The notes: a model not told the origin generated them from the letters alone. Counted from the stretch's first letter, positions 15,700 to 24,794 are shown. The stretch is 64,000 nt of DNA from Deltaproteobacteria bacterium (GCA_025363655.1 JANYDK010000017.1:1-64000), one strand, 5' to 3'. Translations and numbers: made by a program.

Positions 15700-16589
15700 T
15701 GCTCGTTCTCCTCGGCGTAACAGTCGGCAAGTGCTTTTTGCAGCTTCTGACGGGCGTGAAAGAGGCGCGACATGATCGTGCCCTTCGACACTTGCATGGC
15801 CTCGGCCATCTCCTCGTAGGAAAGCCCTTCGACCTCGCGCATCAGAATGACCGCCTTGTGGTACGAGGGCAGCGCATCGATGGCGGTGCGCATGCGAGCG
15901 GCGAGCTCTTTACGTCGCAGCACGTCGACGGGATCGGCGCCGTCGATTTTGCTGACCCAGATCGGATCGGGTTGCTCGGGCGTGTGGCCTGGCTGCGAGA
16001 TGCGCTGACGTTCTTCCTCGAGCTCGTCGGTGTTGCGACCAGGCCGACGCACCAGATCGATCGCGAGGTTCGTGACGATGCGATAGAGCCAAGTGAAGAA
16101 GCTCGAGCTGCCCTGGAACGAAGGGAGACTCTTGTGCACGCGCAGGAAGGCGTCCTGCACGATGTCGCGCGCGTCCTGCTCGTGACGCACGAGGCCGAGC
16201 GCGATGGCGAACGCCCGACGCTGATGGCGTTCGATGAGCTGCCGAAAGGCCGCTTCATCTCCACCTTGTGCGCGTCGAACGAGTTCAAGATCCACCTCTG
16301 CTTCGCCTTCGCGAGCCGCCCGGAGAGCTCGCGACCGATTCCAGGCGGACTCCTGGCGATCGGTGCGAACCTCCACCCCTTTCGGGTCGGGGGGCGGTCG
16401 CGATGGATGCTTTTGGGTCGCAGCTGGTGCTGGTGAAAGCATTGGCTGCGCCTTTGGGTGAGACGCTGAAACCGAGTTGGTATTCACGGGCGGCGCGACA
16501 GAGCTGTCGTGCTTTTCGCCCTTCCAAGACTCGGTCTCTGCGCGCGCCTCCCCTTTGCCTTTGCCGGCGCGCGAAGCAGGGGAGGTCAT
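15696..16589 (-). CDS. ECF-type RNA polymerase sigma factor with long N-terminal extension
   Basis: 297 residues, about 100 more than usual ECFs. Region 2 is clear (DARDIVQDAFLRVHKSL, then FFTWLYRIVTNLAIDLVRR). Region 4 follows (LPSYHKAVILMREVEG...SYEEMAEAM, then KGTIMSRLFHARQKL). The first ~100 residues are Pro/Ala/Lys-rich and disordered. The ATG at 16589 is chosen because TACCCT lies 10 nt upstream on the minus strand; the frame is open to 16769 but overlaps the divergent kinase promoter region. It controls an unknown extracytoplasmic-stress regulon and is paired with the anti-sigma gene. Confidence 0.88.
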   Translation of the reverse strand: MTSPASRAGKGKGEARAETESWKGEKHDSSVAPPVNTNSVSASHPKAQPMLSPAPAATQKHPSRPPPDPKGVEVRTDRQESAWNRSRALRAAREGEAEVDLELVRRAQGGDEAAFRQLIERHQRRAFAIALGLVRHEQDARDIVQDAFLRVHKSLPSFQGSSSFFTWLYRIVTNLAIDLVRRPGRNTDELEEERQRISQPGHTPEQPDPIWVSKIDGADPVDVLRRKELAARMRTAIDALPSYHKAVILMREVEGLSYEEMAEAMQVSKGTIMSRLFHARQKLQKALADCYAEENEQ

Positions 16590-16780
16590 TGCCCGCGAGA
16601 GGGTAGCAGGAGCGGCGCCACGACGGATCACGCCCATCGTCCGACAAGCACTCACCTGCACATGAAGCGCAATTTCTCGGCTCTTCGGTGGTCTGGCCGA
16701 GCTTGGACATTCTGCATTTCGAGAACGTCCGGTGCGCTCGCGCTCACGGCGGAGACAGCGATGAGGCATGCTGCGCCGCG

Positions 16781-18574
16781 ATGCAGCTCCGCATCCGACT
16801 CACCTTGGCCCTCGGCGCGATCGGTCTGATCACGTCGCTCGCGGTCGCCGTGGCGGTGCGTGGATCGCTGGTGAAGGAAGAAGAGACGCGCTTCCAGAAT
16901 CGCGTCAACACCTCGGTCGGCGACGTGCGCCGCGCGATCGAGCGACGCGCGGCGAGCGATCAGGCCGCGCTCGAGCGTGCATGCCTGGTCGAGCCGATCG
17001 TCGAACGCGCGCTCACGGCAGCCAAAGCGCGCGACGATCTCTCGAAGCTCTCGCCTGGCGACGCCGATCTCGCGCGCCTCGAGGTGGCCGCGGCCCAAGC
17101 GCGCGCCATGGCTGCTGCGGGTGGTCCCTCGATGGCCGCGGTGCTCGGCGCCGACGAGCTGTGGATCGTCGACGATCGGGACGGCTTCGTCTTCGCCGCA
17201 CCGACCGTCGCGCGGGCCTCGATCGGTGCGCGCGATGCCGTGCGCCTTCGGCTGGCGCACGACAAAGAGGTCGCCGTACGTCTCGGCGCCTTCGCGGCCA
17301 TCGTCGCGCGTTGCCAACGTGAAGAGCGAGGCGAGCGTGTCGACGTCACCGCGCTCCGCAAGCTCGATCCGGCGTTCTTCGATCGGCTCGCCGACGAGGT
17401 CCGCGGCGTCCGCATCCTCGCCCCCGACGCCACGCCGCGTCCCGACGAAATCGTGCAGAAATTCACCCTTCCCACCGCACCGAGCCCCGACGCCGGTGCT
17501 TCGAGCGCGCCCCTCGAGCTGGCGGTCGGCATCCCGGCGACGGCCCTCGCCTCGGCGATCGCGCGCATCGATCAGGTGATCGTCGTCGCCACCTTGGTGT
17601 CGATTCTCTTCGGCGCGGCCGTCGGTTTCGCGGTCGCGAGGCGGCTCGTCTCGCCGCTCGGTCGTCTCGCGAGCGAGGCCCGCAAGGTCGCCGAAGGAAC
17701 CGCCGCACCCGTCGAGGTGCGCGGCAGCGACGAGGTCGCCGATCTGTCGATCGCCTTCAACGGCATGCTCGAGTCCCTCGAAGCGACGAGGCGTCAGCTC
17801 CACGCCGCCGAACGCGTCGCCGCCTGGCGCGAGGCCGCACGTCGCATCGCCCACGAAATCAAGAACCCGCTCGCCCCCATCCGCGCCTCGATCGAGACCT
17901 TGCGTCGCCTCCGCGGCCGCGAAGATCCGGCGTTCGACGGCTACTTCGACGAAGCGACGAAGACCGTGCTCCAAGAGGTGCGACGCGTGACGATGATCGT
18001 CGACGAGTTCTCTCGCTACGCACGCATCGCCCCGCCGCGCCCAGCCGCGGTCGATCCGGTCGAGGTGGCCAAGCACGTCGTCGGACTCTTCGCCAACGTC
18101 GCCGAAGAAGATCCGGTACGCGAAGGCGATCCGACCCCGCGCCTGTCCCTCGGCGTCTCCCCCTGCGGCACCCTCCGCGCCGATCGCGAGCAGCTCGTCC
18201 AAGTGCTCGTCAACCTCGTGAAAAATGCGCTCGAAGCGACGAGACCGAAGGACGCGAAGCCGACGGGTCACGTGCGCGTCGAGGTCGAGCCCGCGGGTCC
18301 CGAAGCGGTGCGCTTCGTCGTTCGCGATGACGGTGCCGGCGTCGAGGATGCGTTGGTTCCACGCCTCTTCGAACCCTACGCGACGGCCAAGCAAGGGGGC
18401 ACTGGGCTCGGGCTCGCCATCGCGCAACGCATCGCCGTCGAGCACGGCGGCGCGATCACCTATGCGCGCGCAGCGACGGGCGGCGCGGTGTTTCGTTTGA
18501 TTCTCCCGCGTCGCGGACCGCAGGAAGAGATCATGCCCGAGGGCGTGACTCCGCGGCCGCGGCCGTCGGTTTGA
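16781..18574 (+). CDS. Membrane sensor histidine kinase, NtrY-like
   Basis: 597 residues. A first membrane helix (~5-28) is followed by a periplasmic sensory region (~30-250), a second helix (~265-290), HAMP, then HisKA with the phosphoacceptor His358 in AHEIKNPLAPI. The HATPase domain has the N box NLVKNALEAT, G1 DDGAGVED and G2 GGTGLGLAIAQRI. The HEIKNPL motif and HAMP order resemble NtrY-type kinases that feed sigma-54 activators. No response regulator is adjacent, so it is an orphan. ATG 16781 gives the correct first membrane helix. The gene is divergent from the ECF sigma gene. Confidence 0.9.
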   Translation: MQLRIRLTLALGAIGLITSLAVAVAVRGSLVKEEETRFQNRVNTSVGDVRRAIERRAASDQAALERACLVEPIVERALTAAKARDDLSKLSPGDADLARLEVAAAQARAMAAAGGPSMAAVLGADELWIVDDRDGFVFAAPTVARASIGARDAVRLRLAHDKEVAVRLGAFAAIVARCQREERGERVDVTALRKLDPAFFDRLADEVRGVRILAPDATPRPDEIVQKFTLPTAPSPDAGASSAPLELAVGIPATALASAIARIDQVIVVATLVSILFGAAVGFAVARRLVSPLGRLASEARKVAEGTAAPVEVRGSDEVADLSIAFNGMLESLEATRRQLHAAERVAAWREAARRIAHEIKNPLAPIRASIETLRRLRGREDPAFDGYFDEATKTVLQEVRRVTMIVDEFSRYARIAPPRPAAVDPVEVAKHVVGLFANVAEEDPVREGDPTPRLSLGVSPCGTLRADREQLVQVLVNLVKNALEATRPKDAKPTGHVRVEVEPAGPEAVRFVVRDDGAGVEDALVPRLFEPYATAKQGGTGLGLAIAQRIAVEHGGAITYARAATGGAVFRLILPRRGPQEEIMPEGVTPRPRPSV

Positions 18575-18598
18575 GAAACGGGTGCTAGGGTGGGGGGG

Positions 18599-19549
18599 AT
18601 GGTGAAGTGGTGGCTGTTGGCGTTTTGCGGGGTTGCGGCGTGTGCGCGGACGGAGGGTGCGGGGGTGAGCACGGGCGCAGGCGCGAGTGCAGGCGCGAGT
18701 GCGAGCGCAGGTGCGAGTGCGAGTGCGGGCGCGAGTGCGGGCGCAAGCGCAAGCGTCGAAGATGGGCAGCAGGTCTACGCGTGGTTGGCCGATCCGAAGT
18801 CGGTGCATCCGGAAGTGGTCGACGATCTGCGATCGCGTTTCACTCCGCCGGCCGGATTTTCTCGGGTGAAATTGCGCCCCGAGTCTTTTGGCGCGTTCTT
18901 GCGGACGTTGCCTTTGGCGGCATCGGGGACGCCGGTCCTCAACTACAAAGGGGGCGTGCTGCATCCAGGTGACGACCCGAACATCGCAGCGGTCGTGGCC
19001 ATCGATGTCGGGACTGCCGATCTGCAGCAATGCGCGGACTCGGTCGTGCGCATGCACGCGGAGTGGCTCTTCTCGCACGGTCGCGACGACATCACGTATC
19101 GCGCGGCGTCCGGCACGATGATGCCATTCACGAAGTGGCTCACGGGCGAACGGCCGGTCGCGAATGGGATGTCGATCACGTGGAAGAAGACTTCGCCGCC
19201 CTCCACGCCGACGCACGCGGTCTTTCGTCAGTATCTCGACGGCGTCTTCAGCTGGGCCAACACCGTCGCCCTCTCGGTGCAGGCGAAACCCGTCGAGCTC
19301 GCCGATCTCGCGCCCGGTGATTTCGTCGTTCAAGGTGGCAACCCCGGTCACGCCGTCCTCGTTTTGGACGTCGCCGTCGCCGCCGACGGTCGCCGCGTCG
19401 TCCTCCTCGGTCAGGGCTACATGCCCGCGCAAAGCTTCCAAGTCCTTCGTCCCAACTTGGTCAGCCCATGGTTCACCGTCGAAGGCGAATCGTTGAAGAC
19501 GCCGTACTGGGATCCATTTCCCTGGACCACCCTTCGTCGGCTCTATTGA
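18599..19549 (+). CDS. DUF4846-like lipoprotein with Gly-Ala-Ser repeat stalk
   Basis: 316 residues. The signal ends near CGVAAC (lipobox-like). Residues ~22-53 are a (Gly-Ala-Ser-Ala)n linker. The rest resembles DUF4846 proteins: FGAFLRTLPL, MPFTKWLTGERP and NPGHAVLVLDVA are typical pieces. The domain is of unknown biochemical function and usually secreted. TAGGGT lies 7 nt before the ATG at 18599 with only a G-run between. It is 24 bp after the kinase gene and may also be read through from it. Confidence 0.7.
   Translation: MVKWWLLAFCGVAACARTEGAGVSTGAGASAGASASAGASASAGASAGASASVEDGQQVYAWLADPKSVHPEVVDDLRSRFTPPAGFSRVKLRPESFGAFLRTLPLAASGTPVLNYKGGVLHPGDDPNIAAVVAIDVGTADLQQCADSVVRMHAEWLFSHGRDDITYRAASGTMMPFTKWLTGERPVANGMSITWKKTSPPSTPTHAVFRQYLDGVFSWANTVALSVQAKPVELADLAPGDFVVQGGNPGHAVLVLDVAVAADGRRVVLLGQGYMPAQSFQVLRPNLVSPWFTVEGESLKTPYWDPFPWTTLRRLY
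18671..18754 (+). repeat. GCGAGTGCR-type coding repeat (Gly/Ala/Ser linker)
   Basis: About 84 bp of degenerate 6/12-bp repeats (GGCGCGAGTGC variants) encode the Ala-Gly-Ser stalk of the DUF4846-like lipoprotein. Multiples of three keep the frame, so copy number could vary without breaking the gene. Confidence 0.8.
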
Positions 19550-19564
19550 AATTCGTCGATGAAA

Positions 19565-20206
19565 TCAGGGTCCGGCGACGATCTTGGGATCGATCGGCTG
19601 GTCCTTCGTCGACGCTCCGAAGGTGATCTCGCTGCGATCGTCTCCGGCCTCGACGATGACCACGCGGCGCATGGTCGAGGCGTCGCTCGAGAGCTCGAGC
19701 TCGATGCGCTTGGTGGTCTTCGCCAGCGCCTTGTCCTTCGGCACTGCGTGAATGACGAGCAGCGTCGCGTCGCGTTTGACGAGCGTGAGGTCGTAGCGCG
19801 TCTTCAGCGAGGCGAGATCGCCGCCGAGGAGCACGAGCAAATCGGCAAGCACGCCGCCGAGTGGACCTTGATTTTTCGGTACTTTCCCGCTGCCGGCCTT
19901 CGTCTTGTAGGCGAGGCCGTCGGGGAGAATCCAATAGGTGGCGGCGTCGGGCGGCGCGAGCTCCCAGCGCAGGCGATCGGGGCGCACCAGCCAGAAGTGG
20001 CCGGTCGATTTCACCTTGCTCGCGAGGAGAGAGACGGTGCGCTCTTGCTCGAAGGGACCTTGAAGGGTCGTCAGCTTGCTCCTCGCCTTGGCGACGTCCG
20101 CGAGCGCGCCATCGAGCGCGGCGTCGGCCATGCTCGGTCTCGTCACGGTCACGCCGATGACGGCCACCGTGGAGACGGTAGAGACGAGGAACTGACGACG
20201 ATGCAT
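19565..20206 (-). CDS. LolA-like outer-membrane lipoprotein carrier
   Basis: 213 residues. A twin-Arg-like signal (MHRRQFLVS, hydrophobic core, then ADAA) exports it to the periplasm. The mature domain has the LolA sequence pattern: LQGPFEQERTVS, then GHFWLVRPDRLRWEL, with later strands in GDDRSEITFG. LolA proteins ferry lipoproteins or similar lipids from inner to outer membrane. Size is near the usual ~200 residues. It follows a beta-barrel gene by 11 bp in the same operon. It could be a dedicated carrier rather than the housekeeping LolA; no LolB is visible. Confidence 0.75.
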   Translation of the reverse strand: MHRRQFLVSTVSTVAVIGVTVTRPSMADAALDGALADVAKARSKLTTLQGPFEQERTVSLLASKVKSTGHFWLVRPDRLRWELAPPDAATYWILPDGLAYKTKAGSGKVPKNQGPLGGVLADLLVLLGGDLASLKTRYDLTLVKRDATLLVIHAVPKDKALAKTTKRIELELSSDASTMRRVVIVEAGDDRSEITFGASTKDQPIDPKIVAGP

Positions 20207-20217
20207 CTCGATCGGAG

Positions 20218-20895
20218 CTAGAGCGAGAGCATGAGGCCGAGCATGCCGGTGTACGAGACGCCGTTGCGGCTCGGTTCCGGCGTGGCTGCGCTGCCGCTCG
20301 TCTGCGCGCCGGCGAGCGAACGTTGGTAGTCGTCGTTGTGATAGCCGGTGGTCGGACGCCAGTTGAACTCGGCGGTGAGGGCGAGCGGGCCGGCGAGATC
20401 GACTTGGAAGCCGGCGCCGAGGACGAACTCGACGAAGTTGGCGTTGGCGTTGGGGAGGGCGCGCGTCGCGCAGTTCGTCGTGCCGGGGACGCAGACGCTC
20501 GCCGAATAGTCGGGGAAGCTGCCGCGGACGTAGCCCATGCCGGCGACCGCGTACGGCTTGAAGCCGCCCGGAATCGGAATTTTGAGCTTCGCGCGGAGGC
20601 CTACGGTGGTGAACGAGACGCCCGGTAGACCGTCGATGGCGACGTCGGGCGTGGCTTTGGCGAAGGTGGCGTAGGGCCCGAGCATGAGGATGGGCGGCAA
20701 GAGCGCGAGCTCGGCGTGGAGCTGCCAGGCGAAGCCAGCCTTGAAGTTGGTGTCGGAGAGCGAACGTTTCTGCACGCCGGCCTCGATGCCAGCGTCGATG
20801 AAGGACGCGGAAGCGCTGCGCTCGTCGGTCACGGTTGCGGCAGCAGCGACGAGGGCGAGCGAGCCTGCAGCGACGATCTTGGCGAGGCGATTCAT
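20218..20895 (-). CDS. Outer-membrane beta-barrel protein
   Basis: 225 residues. A signal peptide (MNRLAKIVAAGSLALVAAA...SASA) precedes alternating amphipathic strands typical of an 8-10 strand barrel (e.g. FKPYAVAGMGYVRG, LALTAEFNWRP) ending in LGLMLSL. The ATG at 20895 is preceded by GAGGAG; the frame is open to 21006, but that would mask the signal peptide. It is the first gene of an operon with the LolA-like gene. Upstream is an inverted repeat at 20959-20981. Confidence 0.75.
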   Translation of the reverse strand: MNRLAKIVAAGSLALVAAAATVTDERSASASFIDAGIEAGVQKRSLSDTNFKAGFAWQLHAELALLPPILMLGPYATFAKATPDVAIDGLPGVSFTTVGLRAKLKIPIPGGFKPYAVAGMGYVRGSFPDYSASVCVPGTTNCATRALPNANANFVEFVLGAGFQVDLAGPLALTAEFNWRPTTGYHNDDYQRSLAGAQTSGSAATPEPSRNGVSYTGMLGLMLSL

Positions 20896-20958
20896 GTGCG
20901 CTCCTCTGATGGGGACATGCTGGGGTCGTGACGGTGAGCTGGCGTCGGACGCGGAAGG

Positions 20959-20981
20959 TCGATGAAAAGATAGCTCATCGA
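20959..20981. promoter_or_regulatory. Inverted repeat TCGATGA-N9-TCATCGA in promoter of the barrel/LolA operon
   Basis: Perfect 7-bp arms (20959-20965 and 20975-20981) flank a spacer that, on the minus strand, contains GCTATCT, a -10-like sequence for the leftward barrel gene. It may be an operator overlapping a promoter. Arms of this length can occur by chance in 64 kb. Confidence 0.35.
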
Positions 20982-21020
20982 TCGACGCGTGCGCCTTCTC
21001 CGCCATTCATATTTTGTTAA

Positions 21021-22169
21021 TCAACGCTTGCCGAGATCGCGCGGGGTGCCGCAGGCGGAGCAGAGCAAAACTGCCTCACTCATCGTCGCGTTGCATTTCG
21101 GGCAATGAATTTTCGGCGAGGGAATCTTCGGCGGCTTCGGTCGCAACGGACCGACGAAGGTGCCGAGCACGCTGAGGAGGTTGGGGCTCGAAGACTCGGC
21201 GGGCACCACGTGGAACTGCGCGCTCGAATCGTCCTCCAACATCTCGACGCCGACGATGACGATCTCTGGCGACGAAGCCTCGGCCGGCGTCAGTGGGGGA
21301 CGGCGCTTCGGACGAACCATCGGCATTCCAGCGGGCGTCGCGCTCCGTCGGGGGAACTGCGAGACGCCCGGCGCGAGGTCGAGTTGGACGACCACCGCGG
21401 CGATGTTGTCGTCGGCGCCGGCCTCGAGCGCCATGTCGATGAGCAGCTTCACCGCCTCGTCGGCGCCTTTGGCGACCCGCATCACGTCGGCGATTTCGCG
21501 ATCTTCGAGGGCGTGGGTGAGCCCGTCGGAGCAGAGCAAGTAACGATCGCTCGAGGCGAAGGCGTGCGTGGCGACGGCGATGCGCAACGCTGGTTCCATG
21601 CCCAGTGCACGGGTGACCACGTTGCGGGGCAACTTGGCGGCGACGGCGTCGTCGATGTCGGGACGAAGCTCGAGGATGTCGTGGATCAGCGAGTGATCGG
21701 TGGTGAGCTGCTCGAGGCGCGCGTCGCGGAGGCGATAGGCGCGGCTGTCGCCGACGTGACCGAGGTGGAGGAGGCCGAGCTCGGGTTGGAAGTAGGCGGC
21801 GACGACCGTGCTTCCCATGCCGTGGTAGTTGTTGCGCGTCTTCGCGAGCTCGATGATTTCGCGGTTGGCAGCTTGGATGGCGCGTGAGAGACGGCGCGCG
21901 CCGGAGGCGAGGCCGAGCTCGTCGAGCGCCGGCGCACCACGCGATTCGGTCTGCGTCGACTCGAAGTAGTGCGCGACCGAGGTGGTGCCGATCGCGCTCG
22001 CGACATTGCCGGCGTTGTGACCACCCGCGCCGTCGGCCACGAGATAGAGCGCGAGGTCGGGCCGGATGAGCACCGCGTCCTCGTTGTGCTGTCGCGAACG
22101 TCCGATGTCCGTGGCGCCCGCGGCTTGGAGACGAATCGGCGACAGGACCGAACGGGGTGCCTCATGCAT
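21021..22169 (-). CDS. PP2C-type Ser/Thr protein phosphatase with C-terminal zinc ribbon
   Basis: 382 residues. The PP2C metal motifs are present: NED near the start, VADGAGGHNAG, GHVGDSRAYRLRD, LCSDGL and GADDNIAAVVV. After a Pro-rich linker (~250-345), a C-terminal zinc ribbon, CPKCN...CSACG, ends the protein; ribbon-tailed PP2Cs are seen in myxobacteria. It likely reverses Hanks-kinase signalling, for example from the kinase at 53606-55063, though no direct link is shown. The ATG at 22169 is chosen over an upstream one at 22202 because TATACT sits exactly 6 nt before it. Confidence 0.9.
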   Translation of the reverse strand: MHEAPRSVLSPIRLQAAGATDIGRSRQHNEDAVLIRPDLALYLVADGAGGHNAGNVASAIGTTSVAHYFESTQTESRGAPALDELGLASGARRLSRAIQAANREIIELAKTRNNYHGMGSTVVAAYFQPELGLLHLGHVGDSRAYRLRDARLEQLTTDHSLIHDILELRPDIDDAVAAKLPRNVVTRALGMEPALRIAVATHAFASSDRYLLCSDGLTHALEDREIADVMRVAKGADEAVKLLIDMALEAGADDNIAAVVVQLDLAPGVSQFPRRSATPAGMPMVRPKRRPPLTPAEASSPEIVIVGVEMLEDDSSAQFHVVPAESSSPNLLSVLGTFVGPLRPKPPKIPSPKIHCPKCNATMSEAVLLCSACGTPRDLGKR

Positions 22170-22175
22170 CCCGGA

Positions 22176-22181
22176 AGTATA
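22176..22181 (-). promoter_or_regulatory. Consensus-like -10 element of the PP2C gene
   Basis: TATACT on the minus strand (22181 to 22176), followed by 6 nt and the ATG at 22169. It is the best -10 match in the window and the clearest leaderless candidate. No matching -35 was found. Confidence 0.6.
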
Positions 22182-22358
22182 TGCGAGGGGCGCAATTTTC
22201 ATCGTCGCTCAACAGCGGCGTAACACTCGGTCCTCACGAGCGTCATCACCGCATGACAGTCGGCCGCCCCGGCGAGCGACGCGACTCCCTGAATTCAGCC
22301 GGATTTCGCGTCGACGACGACGTCGGACGGACGGACGAAGAATTGCAGACGTGGGTGC

Positions 22359-23315
22359 GTGCGCATCGAGGAGATCGAGGAGTTGGGGCCGCCGTCGAGC
22401 AGGACCACCACGCCCGTCGTCCTCTCTCCCTCGACGCCTCCGCCCCCGCTCGTGCGTGCAGGTCGCGTCGATGCGTCACGCGCCGATCGTGCAGCTCGCC
22501 GCGCCGGCGTCGTCGCAGCAATCGCCACGCTCGCGCTGGGTGCGCTCCTCTTCCCGCGTGACCCGACGATGAAAGGCGCGCCGCTCGGCACGCTCGACGA
22601 GAACGCGCGCGCTTCGGCTACGTTGCACGGCCAGTTCCTCGGCGACGTCGAGCTTCTCTCGGTGTGCCCCGACGAGATGGCGCTCGTCGAGCAGGGGAGC
22701 GTCCGCGTCTGCGTCGACAAATGGGAAGCGTCGGTCGTCGAGGTGATGCCGAGCGGCGGCGAAGTGCTCTTTTCGCCGTACGCGCCGCTTCCGCCGAACC
22801 GCTCGCTGAAGGCGGTGTCGCAGCCTGGCGCCGTCCCGCAAGGATATGCCTCGCGCACGCAAGCCTCGCTCGCCTGCGAGCACGCGGGAAAACGTCTCTG
22901 CAAAGGCGACGAGTGGGTCGCGGCTTGTCGTGGTCCCGAGCAGACGACGTATCCCTACGGCAACCAGGAAGATCCTCGCGCCTGCAATACGCACGGGAAA
23001 AACCCGGTCGCGCGGCTCTTCGGGGCTTCGAAGAAGAACTACAGCATCGGGCCGATGAACCATCCGTGGCTCAACACGCTCGACGGCACGGTGGCGAAGA
23101 CGGGCGAATTCGCCGCCTGCACCAACGACTACGGCGTGCACGACATGGTCGGCAATCTCCACGAGTGGACGGCGGACGAGGGCGGCACCTTCCGCGGCGG
23201 CTACTACCTCGACAACAAGACCAACGGCAAAGGCTGCGGCTACGCGACGACCGCGCACGTCGGCGCCTATCACGACTACTCGATCGGCTTCCGTTGCTGC
23301 ATGGACGCTCCCTGA
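22359..23315 (+). CDS. Formylglycine-generating-enzyme/sulfatase-modifying-factor-like protein, membrane anchored
   Basis: 318 residues. A ~45-residue cytoplasmic Pro-rich N-terminus is followed by one membrane helix (~48-66) and a C-type-lectin-like FGE-sulfatase domain (~100-318): VCVDKWEAS, GKRLCKGDEWVAACRG, YGVHDMVGNLHEWT and SIGFRCCM. The FGE family either oxidises a sulfatase Cys or, more often in such variants, binds ligands or is non-catalytic; no sulfatase gene is nearby. The start is a GTG, and the divergent PP2C gene lies 190 bp away. It may act in the same signalling setting as SUMF1-fused kinases, but that is inference. Confidence 0.8.
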   Translation: MRIEEIEELGPPSSRTTTPVVLSPSTPPPPLVRAGRVDASRADRAARRAGVVAAIATLALGALLFPRDPTMKGAPLGTLDENARASATLHGQFLGDVELLSVCPDEMALVEQGSVRVCVDKWEASVVEVMPSGGEVLFSPYAPLPPNRSLKAVSQPGAVPQGYASRTQASLACEHAGKRLCKGDEWVAACRGPEQTTYPYGNQEDPRACNTHGKNPVARLFGASKKNYSIGPMNHPWLNTLDGTVAKTGEFAACTNDYGVHDMVGNLHEWTADEGGTFRGGYYLDNKTNGKGCGYATTAHVGAYHDYSIGFRCCMDAP

Positions 23316-23372
23316 GGCACGCGCCCTGACGCGCTGGTACGATGGCCTCGAGCCCTCGCTCGTCCAATCTCC

Positions 23373-24794
23373 GTGCGCCTCTCTTTTTCGATCCTCGCGC
23401 TGACCTCGCTGATCCTCGGTGGCGCCGAAGGCTGCCATCGCAATTCGCCGCCGCCGCCTGCGCATGGCGGTGAGTGCAGCGCCAAGATCGCCGACGTCGC
23501 GCGCACCCCGTCGCCGCCGGTCGCACTGACGCCGCCCGAACGTTCGGTGATTCCCGTGCTCGTGCGCGCGTCGCTCCCCCATGCGCGCGCGCTCCTCGAA
23601 GCGCAGGCTCCGAAGCGGCTCGCCGCCGAGACCAATCACTCGATCGGCGCCGCTGGCAAGCTCACCTACACGGTCGATCGCGGCCCCTTCGCCGTCTCGC
23701 TCAAGGCCGGGGTGATCGTCGCCGAGACCGATCTCACCGTCAGCGCCTCCGTGTGCAAGGACGTCTACGCGCTCGGCTGCGTCAAATACGGCAGCTGCTC
23801 ACCGCTTTTGCACGTGGTGGCGACGTTGCCGACGCAGTTGAAGGACGACTTCTCCTTCGCGCCGTCGACGATGCGCGTCGACGTCACACGGCGCTGTCTG
23901 ATGACCGCGCTCGACATCGACGTCACCGACTTCATCGAGATCGAAGCGGACAAACAAGCTCGAAAAGTGAAGGCGAAGATCGACGCCGGGCTCCCCAAGC
24001 CGAAGGCCGAGGTCGAGCGAGCGTGGAAGAGCGCGCAGACGTCGTTGCCGATGAGCAAGGGAGCGTGCGTCTTTCTCCATCCCGCGGAGCTCACCCAAGG
24101 GCCGACGACGATCGAGCGCGCGATCGCCAGCGACCCGAAGAGCGAAGAGCAAATCGTCGCTCGCTTCGGAATCGTCGCGACGCCGGGCGTCGACGTGCCT
24201 TGTCCTCCCGATCCCCCGCCGGCGCCGCTCCCGAAGTTGGTACAAGCGCCGAAGCCGAGCGACGCGTTTGCCATCCACTTGCCGGTGCGCGTCTCCACCA
24301 AGACGCTCGAAGCTACGTGGGGAAAGACGCTCGACGGCGCCAAATTCGAGGCCGGAGCGAGCGTGACGACAGCCCCGCCCGCGCTCGTCACTCGCGCCAC
24401 CTTCCTCGAATTCGACACGCCGATCAGCGGTGAGGCGTGCGGCCGCGTCCTCCTCTCGGGCACTCCTGGCTGGGACGACACGGCCAAGCAGCTACGCTTC
24501 GACACGCTCGACGCGCTCTCCGACGAGCAGAAGCGCGTGAACGCCGCGGCACCGATGGTCGACCTCGCGCGACTCACCCAGGGCGTGCGTCCGCTACTTC
24601 TCTACAAGCCGCCGACCGACGACGTCGCCTTCGTGAAGACGCTCTCCGTCGCGACGTCACTGGTCAGCGAAAAAGATCGTGAGATCGTCCTCGCGGTGAC
24701 CAAGAGCGGCATCGAGGGCGCGCCGCTGGTCGGCCCCGACGGCGTCGAGTTGCGGTTCTTCCTCGAGGGAACGGCGGCGTTGCTCGTTCACTGA
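23373..24794 (+). CDS. Secreted DUF4403-like lipoprotein
   Basis: 473 residues from a GTG start. The signal peptide ends in GGAEGC (lipobox). The mature protein has two similar halves, each opening with the short motif 'strand-P-(V/I)-(L/R)-V' (SVIPVLVRASLPHARALL and AFAIHLPVRVSTKTLEATW), with Trp/Gly/Pro-rich ends. This is the layout of DUF4403 proteins, thought to have a lipid-binding tubular fold. TACGAT occurs about 30 bp upstream. It is 57 bp downstream of the FGE-like gene and could share its transcript. Confidence 0.55.
   Translation: MRLSFSILALTSLILGGAEGCHRNSPPPPAHGGECSAKIADVARTPSPPVALTPPERSVIPVLVRASLPHARALLEAQAPKRLAAETNHSIGAAGKLTYTVDRGPFAVSLKAGVIVAETDLTVSASVCKDVYALGCVKYGSCSPLLHVVATLPTQLKDDFSFAPSTMRVDVTRRCLMTALDIDVTDFIEIEADKQARKVKAKIDAGLPKPKAEVERAWKSAQTSLPMSKGACVFLHPAELTQGPTTIERAIASDPKSEEQIVARFGIVATPGVDVPCPPDPPPAPLPKLVQAPKPSDAFAIHLPVRVSTKTLEATWGKTLDGAKFEAGASVTTAPPALVTRATFLEFDTPISGEACGRVLLSGTPGWDDTAKQLRFDTLDALSDEQKRVNAAAPMVDLARLTQGVRPLLLYKPPTDDVAFVKTLSVATSLVSEKDREIVLAVTKSGIEGAPLVGPDGVELRFFLEGTAALLVH

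Noticed and set aside
16652-19441. 929-codon open frame on the minus strand
   Set aside because: It is antisense to the NtrY-like kinase and DUF4846 genes, which show full family motifs. The minus-strand translation is Arg/Glu/Asp/His-rich with no domain, as expected for the mirror of high-GC coding DNA.
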